From positions 1 through 64,000 of the forward strand of contig CAVEAL010000009.1 of assembly GCA_963613665.1 (NCBI GenBank): 64,000 bases of DNA. Direction: 5' to 3'. Positions 47,224-55,151 of the stretch are shown piece by piece. The position numbers and the translations under genes were made by a program. The DNA is from F23-B02 sp963613665 (GTDB lineage Bacteria; Bacillota; Clostridia; Oscillospirales; Oscillospiraceae). Positions within the stretch are counted from its first letter, which is position 1. Each line of letters starts with the position of its first letter. The notes under the pieces were generated by a model. The model made no database searches. It saw only the letters and a program-made list of their open reading frames with translations, and had not been told where the DNA came from.

Positions 47224-47255
47224 GTCAAAAAAGTCCCTTGAGGGACTTTTTTGAC
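47224..47255. terminator. Bidirectional terminator after the GH18 gene
   Basis: GTCAAAAAAGTCCCT (47224-47238) and AGGGACTTTTTTGAC (47241-47255) form a perfect 15-bp stem with an A-run and T-run built into it. It can act on both strands. Confidence 0.78.
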
Positions 47256-47262
47256 AAGCCGG

Positions 47263-47292
47263 AAAGATCCCGTCCTGCCGGACGGGATCTTT
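47263..47292 (-). terminator. Terminator of the pst-phoU operon
   Basis: AAAGATCCCGTCC (47263-47275) and GGACGGGATCTTT (47280-47292) form a perfect 13-bp stem directly next to the phoU stop codon. The T-run is on both strands, so it may also act on GH18 transcripts. Confidence 0.78.
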
Positions 47293-47943
47293 TCATATCT
47301 CGTTTGACTTGTGAACGCCGGTGACGGAAAACTCCACCCACTCGGCGACGTTCGTCGCGTGGTCGCCGATACGCTCGAAGTACTTTGCTATCATGAGAAG
47401 GTCGAGGGCGTATTCCGCGTCGCCGTGCTCGGCGCGTATCATGTCGATAAGTGCGGTCCTGACGCTCAAAAAGCAGTCGTCAACGACGTCATCGTGCCCG
47501 ATAACGCTTTTTGCAAGGGCAACATCGCGCTTTATATACGCGTCGATGCTGTCGGTGACCATGCCGATTGCGGCCTCGGCCATGGGGCGCATGGCCAGGC
47601 ACTCGCTGCCCGTGCGGCCGCCCAGATGCGGTATGATCTCGGCGATATCCGAGGCCTGATCGCCGATGCGTTCAAGGTCGGTTATCATTTTAAGCGCCGC
47701 CGATATCTGCCGCAGATCGCGCGCGACCGGCTGCTGCTGCAATAAAAGCCGCAGGCACAGCGCCTCTATATCGCGCTCGTACCGGTCTATCTCAAGATCG
47801 AGCGGGGCAAGCTTTGCGGCAAGCTCGCAGTCGCCGCAAAGCAGCGCCTTTGCCGAGTTCGCTATCGCCTCCTCGCACATCGCTCCCATGAGCGTGAGCT
47901 TTTCGCCGAGCTCCGCGAGCTGGGCGTCGAATTTGCTTCTCAT
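47293..47943 (-). CDS. phoU: Phosphate-signalling protein PhoU
   Basis: The 216-residue protein consists of two three-helix PhoU repeats, each with a signature (DLERIGDQASDI near residue 90 and YFERIGDHATNV near 190). It links the Pst transporter to phosphate control in the cytoplasm. The ATG overlaps the pstB stop by one base. No PhoR/PhoB-type two-component genes are in the window. Confidence 0.93.
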   Translation of the reverse strand: MRSKFDAQLAELGEKLTLMGAMCEEAIANSAKALLCGDCELAAKLAPLDLEIDRYERDIEALCLRLLLQQQPVARDLRQISAALKMITDLERIGDQASDIAEIIPHLGGRTGSECLAMRPMAEAAIGMVTDSIDAYIKRDVALAKSVIGHDDVVDDCFLSVRTALIDMIRAEHGDAEYALDLLMIAKYFERIGDHATNVAEWVEFSVTGVHKSNEI

Positions 47944-48698
47944 CAGCCGAACCTCCCAGTTATATAGTCCTCGGTGCGCTTATCCGACGGCACGGAGAAC
48001 AGTCTTTCGGTGTTGTCGTACTCCACGAGCTCGCCGAGCAGGAAAAACGCGGTGCTGTCGGAAATGCGCAGCGCCTGCTGCATGTTGTGCGTCACGATGA
48101 CGATCGTGTAGTTTTTCTTCAGCTCCGCGGCAAGCTCCTCTATCTTCGAGGTGGATATGGGGTCGAGCGCGCTCGTCGGCTCGTCCATGAGCAGCACCTC
48201 CGGCTCGACGGCGAGGGCACGCGCTATGCACAGGCGCTGCTGCTGACCGCCCGAAAGGCCGAGGGCCGAGCTCCTGAGCCTGTCCTTTGCCTCGTCCCAG
48301 ATGGCGGCGCCGCGCAGCGAGCGCTCGACTATCTCGTCAAGCTCCGACTTTTTGCGTATGCCGTGAGTGCGCGGGCCGTAGGCGACGTTGTCGTAAATGC
48401 TCATGGGAAAGGGATTGGGCTTCTGGAACACCATGCCCACGCAGCGGCGCAGCTCGTTCACGTCCGTGCCGGGGGCGTAGATGTCTCTGTCCTTGTACTT
48501 CACCCCGCCCGTTATCTTAACGCCGGGCACGAGGTCGTTCATGCGGTCGAGCGTCTTTAAAAACGTCGATTTTCCGCAGCCGGAGGGGCCGATGAGCGCG
48601 GTTATGCTCTTTTCGGGGATCTCCATATTTATGTTTTTAAGCGCCTGCGTCTGTCCGTACCACAGGCACAGGTCGTTTACGCTTATGATGCTGCTCAT
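47943..48698 (-). CDS. pstB: Phosphate ABC transporter ATP-binding protein
   Basis: The 251-residue ATPase has Walker A GPSGCGKST, signature LSGGQQQRL and Walker B LLMDEPTSALD. The phrase TLDRMNDLVPG after Walker A is typical of PstB. It drives phosphate import through PstC and PstA. The start overlaps the pstA stop by four bases. Confidence 0.96.
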   Translation of the reverse strand: MSSIISVNDLCLWYGQTQALKNINMEIPEKSITALIGPSGCGKSTFLKTLDRMNDLVPGVKITGGVKYKDRDIYAPGTDVNELRRCVGMVFQKPNPFPMSIYDNVAYGPRTHGIRKKSELDEIVERSLRGAAIWDEAKDRLRSSALGLSGGQQQRLCIARALAVEPEVLLMDEPTSALDPISTSKIEELAAELKKNYTIVIVTHNMQQALRISDSTAFFLLGELVEYDNTERLFSVPSDKRTEDYITGRFG

Positions 48699-49561
48699 AT
48701 GCTTCTCCTCTTCCGATAATGTTTGCCGATGAGTGTTGAGGTAAGGTTGATGATGACCGTCAGCGCCATGAGTATGGCGGCGATGGCGAAGGCTATGCCG
48801 AACTCGCCCCGCTCCTTGGCGTAGACGTAAAGCGCTACCGTGAGCGTCGCGCCCGCGTGAGAAAGGCCGTCGGGGAACAGGCTGTAGATATTATGCGCAA
48901 AGCCCGCCGTGAACAGCAGCGCCGCCGACTCGCCGAGGATGCGCCCCACAGCGAGGATGCAGCCGGTTATAACGCCGTCGATGCAGCCGGGGAAAACGAC
49001 GGTGCGTATGACGCGCCACTTGCCCGCTCCGAGGCCGAAGGCACCCTCGCGCAGGCTCTGCGGAACGGTCTTGAGGCTCTCCTGAGTCGTGCGCATGACC
49101 GTCGGCAGGTTCATGATGACAAGCGTCATGGCGCCTGCGCGAAGCGAGGTCTGGTAGCCGAGAAATTCGCAGAAAAACAGCATGCCGACAAGGCCGTATA
49201 TAATGCTCGGAATACCCGAGAGCGTCTCGGCGGCGTATTCTATCGCGGCGACGATGCGGTGATTTTTCGCATACTCCGTGAGGTAAATGGCCGCGCCCAC
49301 GCCCAGCGGCAGCACCCACACGAGCGTGCCGAGGACGATGTACAGCGTGTTTAGTATATCCGGCAGTATGCCGACCGTACCGGCAAGGTAGCTCGGCTTG
49401 GTGGAGAGAAACTCCCACGATATGTTCGGTATGCCCTTTATGAGGACATAGGCTATTAAAAACAGCACCAGCGCCGACGTAAGGAGGGCGCACAGTCCGG
49501 CAAGAGAGCGCATTACGAGTTCGTAGGCTCTGCGCCTTGCTTTTACGTTTTTGCTATCCAT
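48695..49561 (-). CDS. pstA: Phosphate ABC transporter permease PstA
   Basis: The 288-residue permease has six membrane segments and the EAA loop region AFGLGAGKWRVIRTVVFPG, which contacts PstB. IPSIIYGLVGM precedes it as in other Pst permeases. It forms the channel with PstC. The ATG overlaps the end of pstC by eight bases. Confidence 0.95.
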   Translation of the reverse strand: MDSKNVKARRRAYELVMRSLAGLCALLTSALVLFLIAYVLIKGIPNISWEFLSTKPSYLAGTVGILPDILNTLYIVLGTLVWVLPLGVGAAIYLTEYAKNHRIVAAIEYAAETLSGIPSIIYGLVGMLFFCEFLGYQTSLRAGAMTLVIMNLPTVMRTTQESLKTVPQSLREGAFGLGAGKWRVIRTVVFPGCIDGVITGCILAVGRILGESAALLFTAGFAHNIYSLFPDGLSHAGATLTVALYVYAKERGEFGIAFAIAAILMALTVIINLTSTLIGKHYRKRRSI

Positions 49562-50441
49562 TCGACTTATCCCTCTTCAAAAGGAAATTGAGCGTTGCGT
49601 TGATGAGCATTATAAACAGGAACAGAACCAGCGCGATGGAGAAAAGCGCCTGACGCTGGAGTCCCGAGGAATAGCCCATTTCGCTTGCGACCGCGGTGGT
49701 CAGAAACCTTACGCTCTGGAAAAGTTCCGGCATGTTCGCCGCGTTGCCGGACACCATCATGACGGCCATCGCCTCGCCTATCGCTCTGCCCACGCCGAGC
49801 ACGACCGCCGCCGCAATGCCGCTCTTTGCAGCCGGAACGGAGACGCGGAAGTAGGTCTCCGTCGGCGTTGCGCCGAGGGCGAGGGAAGCGTCCTCGTACT
49901 CCTTGGGAACCGCCTCCAGCGAGGTCATCGAGACCTTGATGATAGACGGCAGGATCATGATCGCAAGCACGATTATTGCGGCAAGCAGGCTCGCGCCGTC
50001 GGGTACGTTAAAGAGCTTGCGTATGCCGGGTACGAGCACCATCATGCCCACGAGGCCGTACACGACCGAGGGGATGCCCGCCAGCAGCGACACCGCCTCG
50101 ACGACGACCGCACGCACGCGCGGCCGCGCCATTTTCGCAAGATACACCGAGGCCATGAAGCCCACAGGAACGCCGAGGCAGATAGCGCCCGCCGTGCCGT
50201 AAATGCTCGTGAGGATAAAGGGCAGGATGCCGTAGCTCGGCTCTGCGGCGGTCGAGGCCCATTTTTTCCCGAACAGGAAGTCTCCGAGCCCGATCTCGCG
50301 TATGGCCGGTATGCCGGAGACGATGAGGTAGACCGTTATCATCAGCACCGCGGCCACCGTCACGAGTCCGAGGATGAGGAACACGGCGTGGACGATTATT
50401 TCTATCAGATTTTTTATTTTCTTTTTTGTTTTCGTCTTCAT
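49554..50441 (-). CDS. pstC: Phosphate ABC transporter permease PstC
   Basis: The 295-residue permease begins with a short basic cytoplasmic end (MKTKTKKKIKNL), then six membrane segments. The loop ASLALGATPTETYFRVSVPAAKSG contacts PstB, and GIPSVVYGLVGM is conserved. Its ribosome site is weak (TTAGAA), and a hairpin lies just upstream, so expression is probably lower than that of pstS. Confidence 0.95.
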   Translation of the reverse strand: MKTKTKKKIKNLIEIIVHAVFLILGLVTVAAVLMITVYLIVSGIPAIREIGLGDFLFGKKWASTAAEPSYGILPFILTSIYGTAGAICLGVPVGFMASVYLAKMARPRVRAVVVEAVSLLAGIPSVVYGLVGMMVLVPGIRKLFNVPDGASLLAAIIVLAIMILPSIIKVSMTSLEAVPKEYEDASLALGATPTETYFRVSVPAAKSGIAAAVVLGVGRAIGEAMAVMMVSGNAANMPELFQSVRFLTTAVASEMGYSSGLQRQALFSIALVLFLFIMLINATLNFLLKRDKSNG

Positions 50442-50453
50442 AAATTCTAATAT

Positions 50454-50475
50454 GGCGGTCTCCGGAGAGACCGCC
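50454..50475 (-). promoter_or_regulatory. Intercistronic hairpin between pstS and pstC
   Basis: GGCGGTCTC (50454-50462) and GAGACCGCC (50467-50475) form a perfect 9-bp stem around CGGA. There is no T-run. It probably protects the 3' end of a separate pstS message, like the hairpin in the TAXI-TRAP operon. Confidence 0.65.
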
Positions 50476-50495
50476 GTTTAATTTGTCTGTTTTGC

Positions 50496-51341
50496 TTACT
50501 TTGCTATGGGTACTGCACCTGCTGCGGTGATGACCTCAGCTGCGTCCTTGCTGGTTGCGTAGTCGAAGAAGGCCTGCGCTGCTGCGGAGAGCTCGGTGCC
50601 TTCCTTCGTTACGAGGACGAAGGGGCGCTGTACCTCGTAGCTGCCGTCGGACACGGTAGCTTCGGAGGGTGCCACGCCGCCGACGGAGAGCGCCTTGACG
50701 GTGTCCTTGACGGAGGCAAGGGACGCGTAGCCGATGGCGTTGGGGTTGCCTGCAACGGTGGTGATAACGTCGCCGGTGGAGGTGAGTTCCTGACGGTACT
50801 TGCAGCTGTCTGCCGTGCCGGTGATGCTCTCGAAGCCGTCGCGTGTGCCGCTTCCTGCCTCGCGGCCTATGAGGACGATCTCTGCGTCGTCGCCGCCGAC
50901 ATCCTTCCAGTTGGTGATCTCGCCGGTGTAGATCTTTGCGAGCTGCTCAAGCGTGAGGTCGGTGACCTTGTTTTCGGGGTTTACGATGATGGCGATGCCG
51001 TCGAGCGCGAGGACGGTCTCTTTAAGACCGGCTGCCTTCTCGTCGTCCTTGAGTGCGCGGGAGGAGAGGCCGATGTCGCAGCGGCCTTCGCTCACGGCGG
51101 TGATGCCGGAGCCCGAGCCGGTGGGGTTGTAGCCTACGGTAACGCCGGAGTTTTCGTTCTGGAACGACTCTGCCAGAGACATGATGACCTCTTCCATCGA
51201 GGTCGAGCCGTCGGTGCTGACGGTGCCGCTGAGTGCGGCGGAGTCGGTGTTTTCGGGTGTGTCGGTGTTTGTCTTGCCGCAGGCTGCAAACAGCGTAAGC
51301 GCCATCAGCGCCGCGAGGACAATGCTTATAAGCTTTTTCAT
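50496..51341 (-). CDS. pstS: Phosphate-binding lipoprotein PstS
   Basis: The 281-residue protein has a lipoprotein signal ending at Cys21. The mature protein starts with DGSTSMEE and has YNPTGSGSGITAV and GREAGSGTRDGFE, the residues that hold phosphate in PstS. AAAGGAGC precedes the ATG at good spacing. It is the first gene of pstSCAB-phoU. I could not find a clear Pho-box or a good promoter upstream; TTGATA at about 51400 has no matching -10 box. Confidence 0.95.
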   Translation of the reverse strand: MKKLISIVLAALMALTLFAACGKTNTDTPENTDSAALSGTVSTDGSTSMEEVIMSLAESFQNENSGVTVGYNPTGSGSGITAVSEGRCDIGLSSRALKDDEKAAGLKETVLALDGIAIIVNPENKVTDLTLEQLAKIYTGEITNWKDVGGDDAEIVLIGREAGSGTRDGFESITGTADSCKYRQELTSTGDVITTVAGNPNAIGYASLASVKDTVKALSVGGVAPSEATVSDGSYEVQRPFVLVTKEGTELSAAAQAFFDYATSKDAAEVITAAGAVPIAK

Positions 51342-51636
51342 TCAAAAAGCTCCTTTCTTTTTTTGTTGATTTTCGGGTACATCCTCAGAATATGCCCCGT
51401 TTATCAAATCCGAAAGCAGCCTTTTGTAAAAAGAACTTAAAGATATTCGCCGGCGCATTTGGGCTGACCTTTGCATATATTGCAGGCGTCCGGCATCGAA
51501 TGAGCGTATATGTTCCAGCCCCGCAGGATTGTGCGGGGCCGTGCGACATTGTGCGATATTAGTGCAAAATTCTGCGTGCGCCGTTACGTTAAGCTCATCT
51601 TGCCTGTTTCGCTCACGGAAGCTGACAAATTAACGC
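51342..51636. other. Gap upstream of pstS with a degenerate repeat end
   Basis: This gap has no gene. Around 51450-51500 a very diverged left repeat end can be read (GGCGCATTTGGGCTGACC, then TATTGCAGGCGTCCGGCATCG), followed by TGTGCGATATTAGTGCAAAA, which matches another internal block. A short GCCCCGCAGGATTGTGCGGGGC hairpin lies near 51518-51540. The start should contain the pstS promoter. Confidence 0.5.
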
Positions 51637-51665
51637 TTGCGCTCGTGCCGCGTGTGCGGTATAAT
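51637..51665 (+). promoter_or_regulatory. Promoter of the truncated tRNA-Pro copy
   Basis: TTGCGC (51637-51642) is followed after 17 bp by a perfect TATAAT (51660-51665), 16 bp upstream of the tRNA-like sequence. It matches the spacing of the promoter at the intact tRNA-Pro gene. Confidence 0.6.
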
Positions 51666-51681
51666 AGCACTTGCCGCATAT

Positions 51682-51718
51682 CCGGGTGTAGCGCAGCTGG
51701 TAGCGCGCCTGCTTTGGG
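51682..51718 (+). pseudogene. 5' half of a tRNA-Pro gene, truncated in the anticodon loop
   Basis: CCGGGTG, TA, a D-arm (GCGC / GCGC) and half an anticodon arm (CCTGC then TTTGGG) are intact, with anticodon UGG. After 51718 the sequence diverges; no complementary GCAGG, T-arm or acceptor 3' strand follows. It differs from the intact tRNA-Pro downstream at several positions, so it is not a simple recent duplication of it. The break point is a common place for integrase attack. Confidence 0.75.
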
Positions 51719-51860
51719 TGTGCCGTGGCGGTATCCGGGATAGGGCGAGGTGAAACGCCGCAAAGCCTTGCGACGCCTGCGTTTACAGGATTTTCTCTAA
51801 TTGCTGAAAGTGACACGAAAGCGGCTTTGACCACATAAATGACCACAGACAGAAAAATCT

Positions 51861-51888
51861 TTGATTTTCTCCCCCGCCGTGGTATAAT
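51861..51888 (+). promoter_or_regulatory. Promoter of tRNA-Pro(UGG)
   Basis: TTGATT (51861-51866) is followed after 16 bp by a perfect TATAAT (51883-51888), 16 bp before the tRNA 5' end. Confidence 0.65.
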
Positions 51889-51904
51889 GGCAGAAATTGA
51901 ATAT

Positions 51905-51980
51905 CCGGGTATAGCGAAGTTGGTATCGCGCCTGGTTTGGGACCAGGAGACCGTGCGTTCGAGCCGCACTACTCGGACCA
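51905..51980 (+). tRNA. tRNA-Pro (anticodon UGG)
   Basis: The 76-base gene folds into a complete cloverleaf: acceptor CCGGGTA with TACTCGG, D-stem GCGA/TCGC, anticodon stem CCTGG/CCAGG with loop TTTGGGA (anticodon TGG), T-stem GTGCG/CGCAC with loop TTCGAGC, discriminator A and encoded CCA. A strong terminator follows at once. The gene borders the mobile island, a usual place for integration. Confidence 0.93.
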
Positions 51981-52017
51981 AAATCCCTCTGAAATCGTTG
52001 ATTTCAGAGGGATTTTC
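51981..52017. terminator. Terminator of tRNA-Pro
   Basis: AAAATCCCTCTGAAAT (51981-51996) pairs perfectly with ATTTCAGAGGGATTTT (52002-52017) around CGTTG. It begins directly after the CCA end. Confidence 0.85.
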
Positions 52018-52025
52018 TTGTTCTT

Positions 52026-52051
52026 TGTCTATTGCGGCGCAGGCGGTGAGA
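52026..52051. repeat. Left direct repeat at the island edge (candidate att site)
   Basis: The 26-bp stretch starting TTGTCTATTGCGGCGCAG matches 63299-63324 in the same orientation at 23 of 26 positions. It lies 45 bp after the tRNA-Pro gene. Confidence 0.4.
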
Positions 52052-52149
52052 TTCATTAACGACGGTATTTGACAACCCAGACAACTAATGAAATGAAAGA
52101 ATCCCAAAATAATCAGCTCATTTTTGTTCCGATCTCTTAACAATACTCT

Positions 52150-53427
52150 CTATTGTTTCCTTTGGAATTTTCTGTTTTTTACTAATTCGCTCACCTTTTC
52201 ATTTGCTAAGGAGTCTATATGTATTTTCCCCTTGGCAATAAGGGTACTATTGTTGTCTACAGTTACATACTCTTTTTTGTGGTAAGTAGTCGCTTTTGAA
52301 ATAATGTGAATTCCATATTTGTGGTTTAAGACTTCATCTCTTGTAAGGAATAGCGCCAAGCATTCCCCACCTGGATTTTGCGTGCTTTCGTATAGTATGC
52401 CTGCATAACCATTAGATCGGCTTGTTTTTACATAGCGAAAGAATTCAGTTACTATTTGAGTTGGAACATATTCAATATCTATATTTTTGTTACTCCGAGG
52501 TTGCGATATATTTTCCGCAAATTTCTGCAAGAACATGACCGGAGAGCGATTATGTCGATTATCTTCATCAAAAATGCTCGGTATTGACATCTTCTTAATT
52601 TTTGTCAAATCCAATACCCGTATTGACTCCGTAACTCGAAACGAAGCAATTGTTGCATAATCTCTGCCACTTGTTCTTGTTTCGCAAAGAGCTGTATTGG
52701 GATCCAGTGTCAGATATAGCACATTTATTCCAGCCGCATTCATTCTCCCGGATGTTGCCACCCGAGGAGGTGGCGGAGCAAAATCGGCGTATGCAGTTCG
52801 CCATTCGTCATTTTCATGTGTCCGACATCTATACATCTTCGTGTTTTTATCAATTCTTCGGTCAAGCCTTACTCGCTCGGCATAATAAGCAAGTGTGTCT
52901 AAAATGGTGGTTGGATCTTCATTAAAACTGGTATCAGGTGTAGCTCGGTAAAAAACATATCGCACCTTTTCTTTTACCATCTTACAAAAAGACTGCCAAT
53001 CATAATAGGCAACATCCTCTTCTCGATCAGAAAATGGGTCGGCGTCACACCAAATATCATCATACATAATTTCTACAATATCTTTTAGTATTCGCTCATC
53101 TTGAGCATCTATCTCATCGCGCAATTCCTCGAAAATCAGTTGAGCTGTTGTATATGTTTTTCCGATATATTCCCCAGAATCACACGGCAATTCATTGACA
53201 GCATGAGTGTACAAAAAATTAACCCCGCTCATAATTATTACCATGAACGAATCAAGATTAACGGCTTTTCTTCTTTGTCCACAATAATCACATGTACAAA
53301 CATATCCATTTGCCTTTATATATTCTTTTAATGATTTATTTCCAATGCACTCATGGCACAGCTTTTTATCACTATCCCCATATCCTCTTTCAATCGAATT
53401 AATATAATCATTGCTAATGAAACTCAT
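52150..53427 (-). CDS. RES-domain protein with N-terminal zinc-binding/HEPN-like region
   Basis: The 425-residue protein starts with CHEC (Cys24, Cys27) and CDYC (Cys46, Cys49), a probable zinc ribbon, then a helical region like the HEPN/RES N-terminal domain. A RES domain follows (about residues 180-400, with YRCRTHENDEW, PPPRVATSGRMNAAGINVLYLTLD and ALCETR). RES proteins in toxin-antitoxin pairs degrade NAD+. No Xre-type antitoxin gene is adjacent, so this may be a self-contained defence or stress protein. ATG 53427 has GGGAG upstream; an ATG five codons earlier is less likely. The gene is far more AT-rich than its surroundings, which suggests recent transfer. Confidence 0.8.
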   Translation of the reverse strand: MSFISNDYINSIERGYGDSDKKLCHECIGNKSLKEYIKANGYVCTCDYCGQRRKAVNLDSFMVIIMSGVNFLYTHAVNELPCDSGEYIGKTYTTAQLIFEELRDEIDAQDERILKDIVEIMYDDIWCDADPFSDREEDVAYYDWQSFCKMVKEKVRYVFYRATPDTSFNEDPTTILDTLAYYAERVRLDRRIDKNTKMYRCRTHENDEWRTAYADFAPPPPRVATSGRMNAAGINVLYLTLDPNTALCETRTSGRDYATIASFRVTESIRVLDLTKIKKMSIPSIFDEDNRHNRSPVMFLQKFAENISQPRSNKNIDIEYVPTQIVTEFFRYVKTSRSNGYAGILYESTQNPGGECLALFLTRDEVLNHKYGIHIISKATTYHKKEYVTVDNNSTLIAKGKIHIDSLANEKVSELVKNRKFQRKQ

Positions 53428-53598
53428 ATTAAAAGCTCCCATAAAACAGCATAGAATAAAAATATACGGCAGATTAAAGTTGCTCTATATTGAAAATTAT
53501 ACGCCTTTTATCGACCATTTTCAATGTGCACTGAAAGATATACACTGTTTATATGAAAAGAACCTTGGTATAGGTATAGGCAAAAATAGAAAAAGTGA

Positions 53599-53645
53599 AA
53601 TCACCGGCAGAAATACTGATTATCCAGTATTCCTGTCGGTGATTC
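53599..53645. terminator. Bidirectional terminator after the integrase genes
   Basis: AATCACCGGCAGAAATACTG pairs with CAGTATTCCTGTCGGTGATT, with two mismatches, around ATTATC. T-runs follow on both strands. It lies 4 bp from the first recombinase stop codon. The gap 53428-53598 before it is AT-rich and holds no visible gene. Confidence 0.78.
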
Positions 53646-53648
53646 TTT

Positions 53649-55151
53649 TTACTTTCCCTTCTTCCTCCGTTTACCTTTCTTCTCCTCCAGTGGTCGCCCA
53701 TCGCCTTCGCCCAAATCTTTCAGCCGTTGCGCTTCCGCAATCTCTGCCTTCATCTCCACGATGAGCACCTTCAGCTTTTCCTCGCATTCCTCGCGGGTGT
53801 GTGCGTAGACATTGCGGGCGTGCTTTTTGCCGTCGGGCCATTTGGGGGAGTAGCGTCCCTCGAAGAGGTGGTCGTTGATCTCGGTGACACAGCCGGTGCC
53901 GGACTTGCGTTTGCGGCCCACATAGGGCTTGAAATCGGTCATACTCGGCTTTTCCGCCTGGGCCGGGGCAGTTTCCTGTCCCGGCCGCGAAGCGTCCTCC
54001 TGCGGCGCTGCTTTGCCGATGCCACGGTCAATGTTGGCAGCGGCTGTGAGCCGCATATCGTCGGTGATGTGGGTATAGATGTCCAGTGTGGTGGCCGCCG
54101 ACACATGGCCCAGCATGGCGGAGAGCGTTTTCACATCCATACCGTTTTCCAGCGCCAGCGTTGCGAAAGTATGGCGAAGGTCGTGGAACCTCACATGCTT
54201 ACAGCCTGCGTGTTCTAAGATGAGTTGCAGTCTACGCCGCACCACGCCGGGCGTAATGGGACAGTCTTCCTTCACAGGGGACGGAAACATCCAGCGGGAG
54301 TCCACCGTCTTTTTGTACTCCTGCAGCACTGCCACCACGGCGGGCGGCAGGACGATCTTGCGGACGGAATTCTTCGTCTTGGGTGTGCTGATTTGAAGCT
54401 GGCCGCGCACATCGTAGACCTGCTTATTCACATTCAGCACGCCGGTTTTGAAGTTCATGTCATCCCACTGTAGCGCCATCAGCTCGCCCCGGCGCAAGCC
54501 AGTTGCCAAGTCCAGAAGGAATACTTCATAGTACCCCTCGAACTTCGCCTGAATGAGAAACCGTTGAAGCTCCTCCCGCGTCAGCACCTGCATCTCCCTT
54601 GCCTTTTTCGGCGGCAGCTTACAGCCGATGGCCGGGTTTACACGGATCAGTCCATCCTGCACCGCCTTCTCCAACGCGGAGCGGCAGGTGGCGTGACACA
54701 TGCGCACCATTCGGTCGGACAGCCCTTCGCCGTACTTGTCGGTGAAGCGCTTCCGGCCATTTTTCTTGAGCCGACCATAGAACTGCTGCAGGTCATTCTG
54801 CGTCAGCTTGTTCAAAGGGATGCTGCCGATCTCCGGGATGATATGCAGGCGGATGCGGCTCTCGTAGGTCTCCTGCGTAGTAGGGCGGATCTTGGGCTTG
54901 GAGTGATTCTCGTACCAGTATGTCAGCCAGTCCCCGAAGGGCATCTCGGACCGCACCTTCTCCGGCTTCAGCCCGCCGCATTTCTCTTTGAGTGTTTGAA
55001 GCTTCTCGACGCACTCCTTCTTGGTTTTGGCAAGGACATTTTTCGTCTTGGGATAGCCGTTGTCATCGTAACCGATGACGATGCGTCCCTCCCAGCGCCC
55101 GTCCTTTCGTTGTCTTACTGTTCCGTCTCCGGCTTTTCGCTTTCTTGCCAC
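53649..55151 (-). CDS. Tyrosine recombinase with arm-binding domains at both ends
   Basis: The 500-residue integrase has an N-terminal arm-binding domain (AGDGTVRQRKDGRWEGRI, residues 7-24), a core-binding domain, and the catalytic domain with Arg220, His323, Arg326, His349 and the nucleophile Tyr359. About 140 extra residues follow. Within them residues 409-470 (KRKSGTGCVTEINDHLFEGR and NVYAHTREECEEKL) look like a second copy of the arm-binding domain, and the protein ends in a Lys/Arg-rich tail. The start is GTG at 55149-55151. It overlaps the second recombinase by 37 bases, so both are made from one message. Confidence 0.9.
   Translation of the reverse strand: MARKRKAGDGTVRQRKDGRWEGRIVIGYDDNGYPKTKNVLAKTKKECVEKLQTLKEKCGGLKPEKVRSEMPFGDWLTYWYENHSKPKIRPTTQETYESRIRLHIIPEIGSIPLNKLTQNDLQQFYGRLKKNGRKRFTDKYGEGLSDRMVRMCHATCRSALEKAVQDGLIRVNPAIGCKLPPKKAREMQVLTREELQRFLIQAKFEGYYEVFLLDLATGLRRGELMALQWDDMNFKTGVLNVNKQVYDVRGQLQISTPKTKNSVRKIVLPPAVVAVLQEYKKTVDSRWMFPSPVKEDCPITPGVVRRRLQLILEHAGCKHVRFHDLRHTFATLALENGMDVKTLSAMLGHVSAATTLDIYTHITDDMRLTAAANIDRGIGKAAPQEDASRPGQETAPAQAEKPSMTDFKPYVGRKRKSGTGCVTEINDHLFEGRYSPKWPDGKKHARNVYAHTREECEEKLKVLIVEMKAEIAEAQRLKDLGEGDGRPLEEKKGKRRKKGK

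Noticed and set aside
51613..52143. Open frame of 176 codons on the minus strand over the tRNA region
   Set aside because: It runs across both tRNA-Pro sequences and a terminator; such frames are common false genes.
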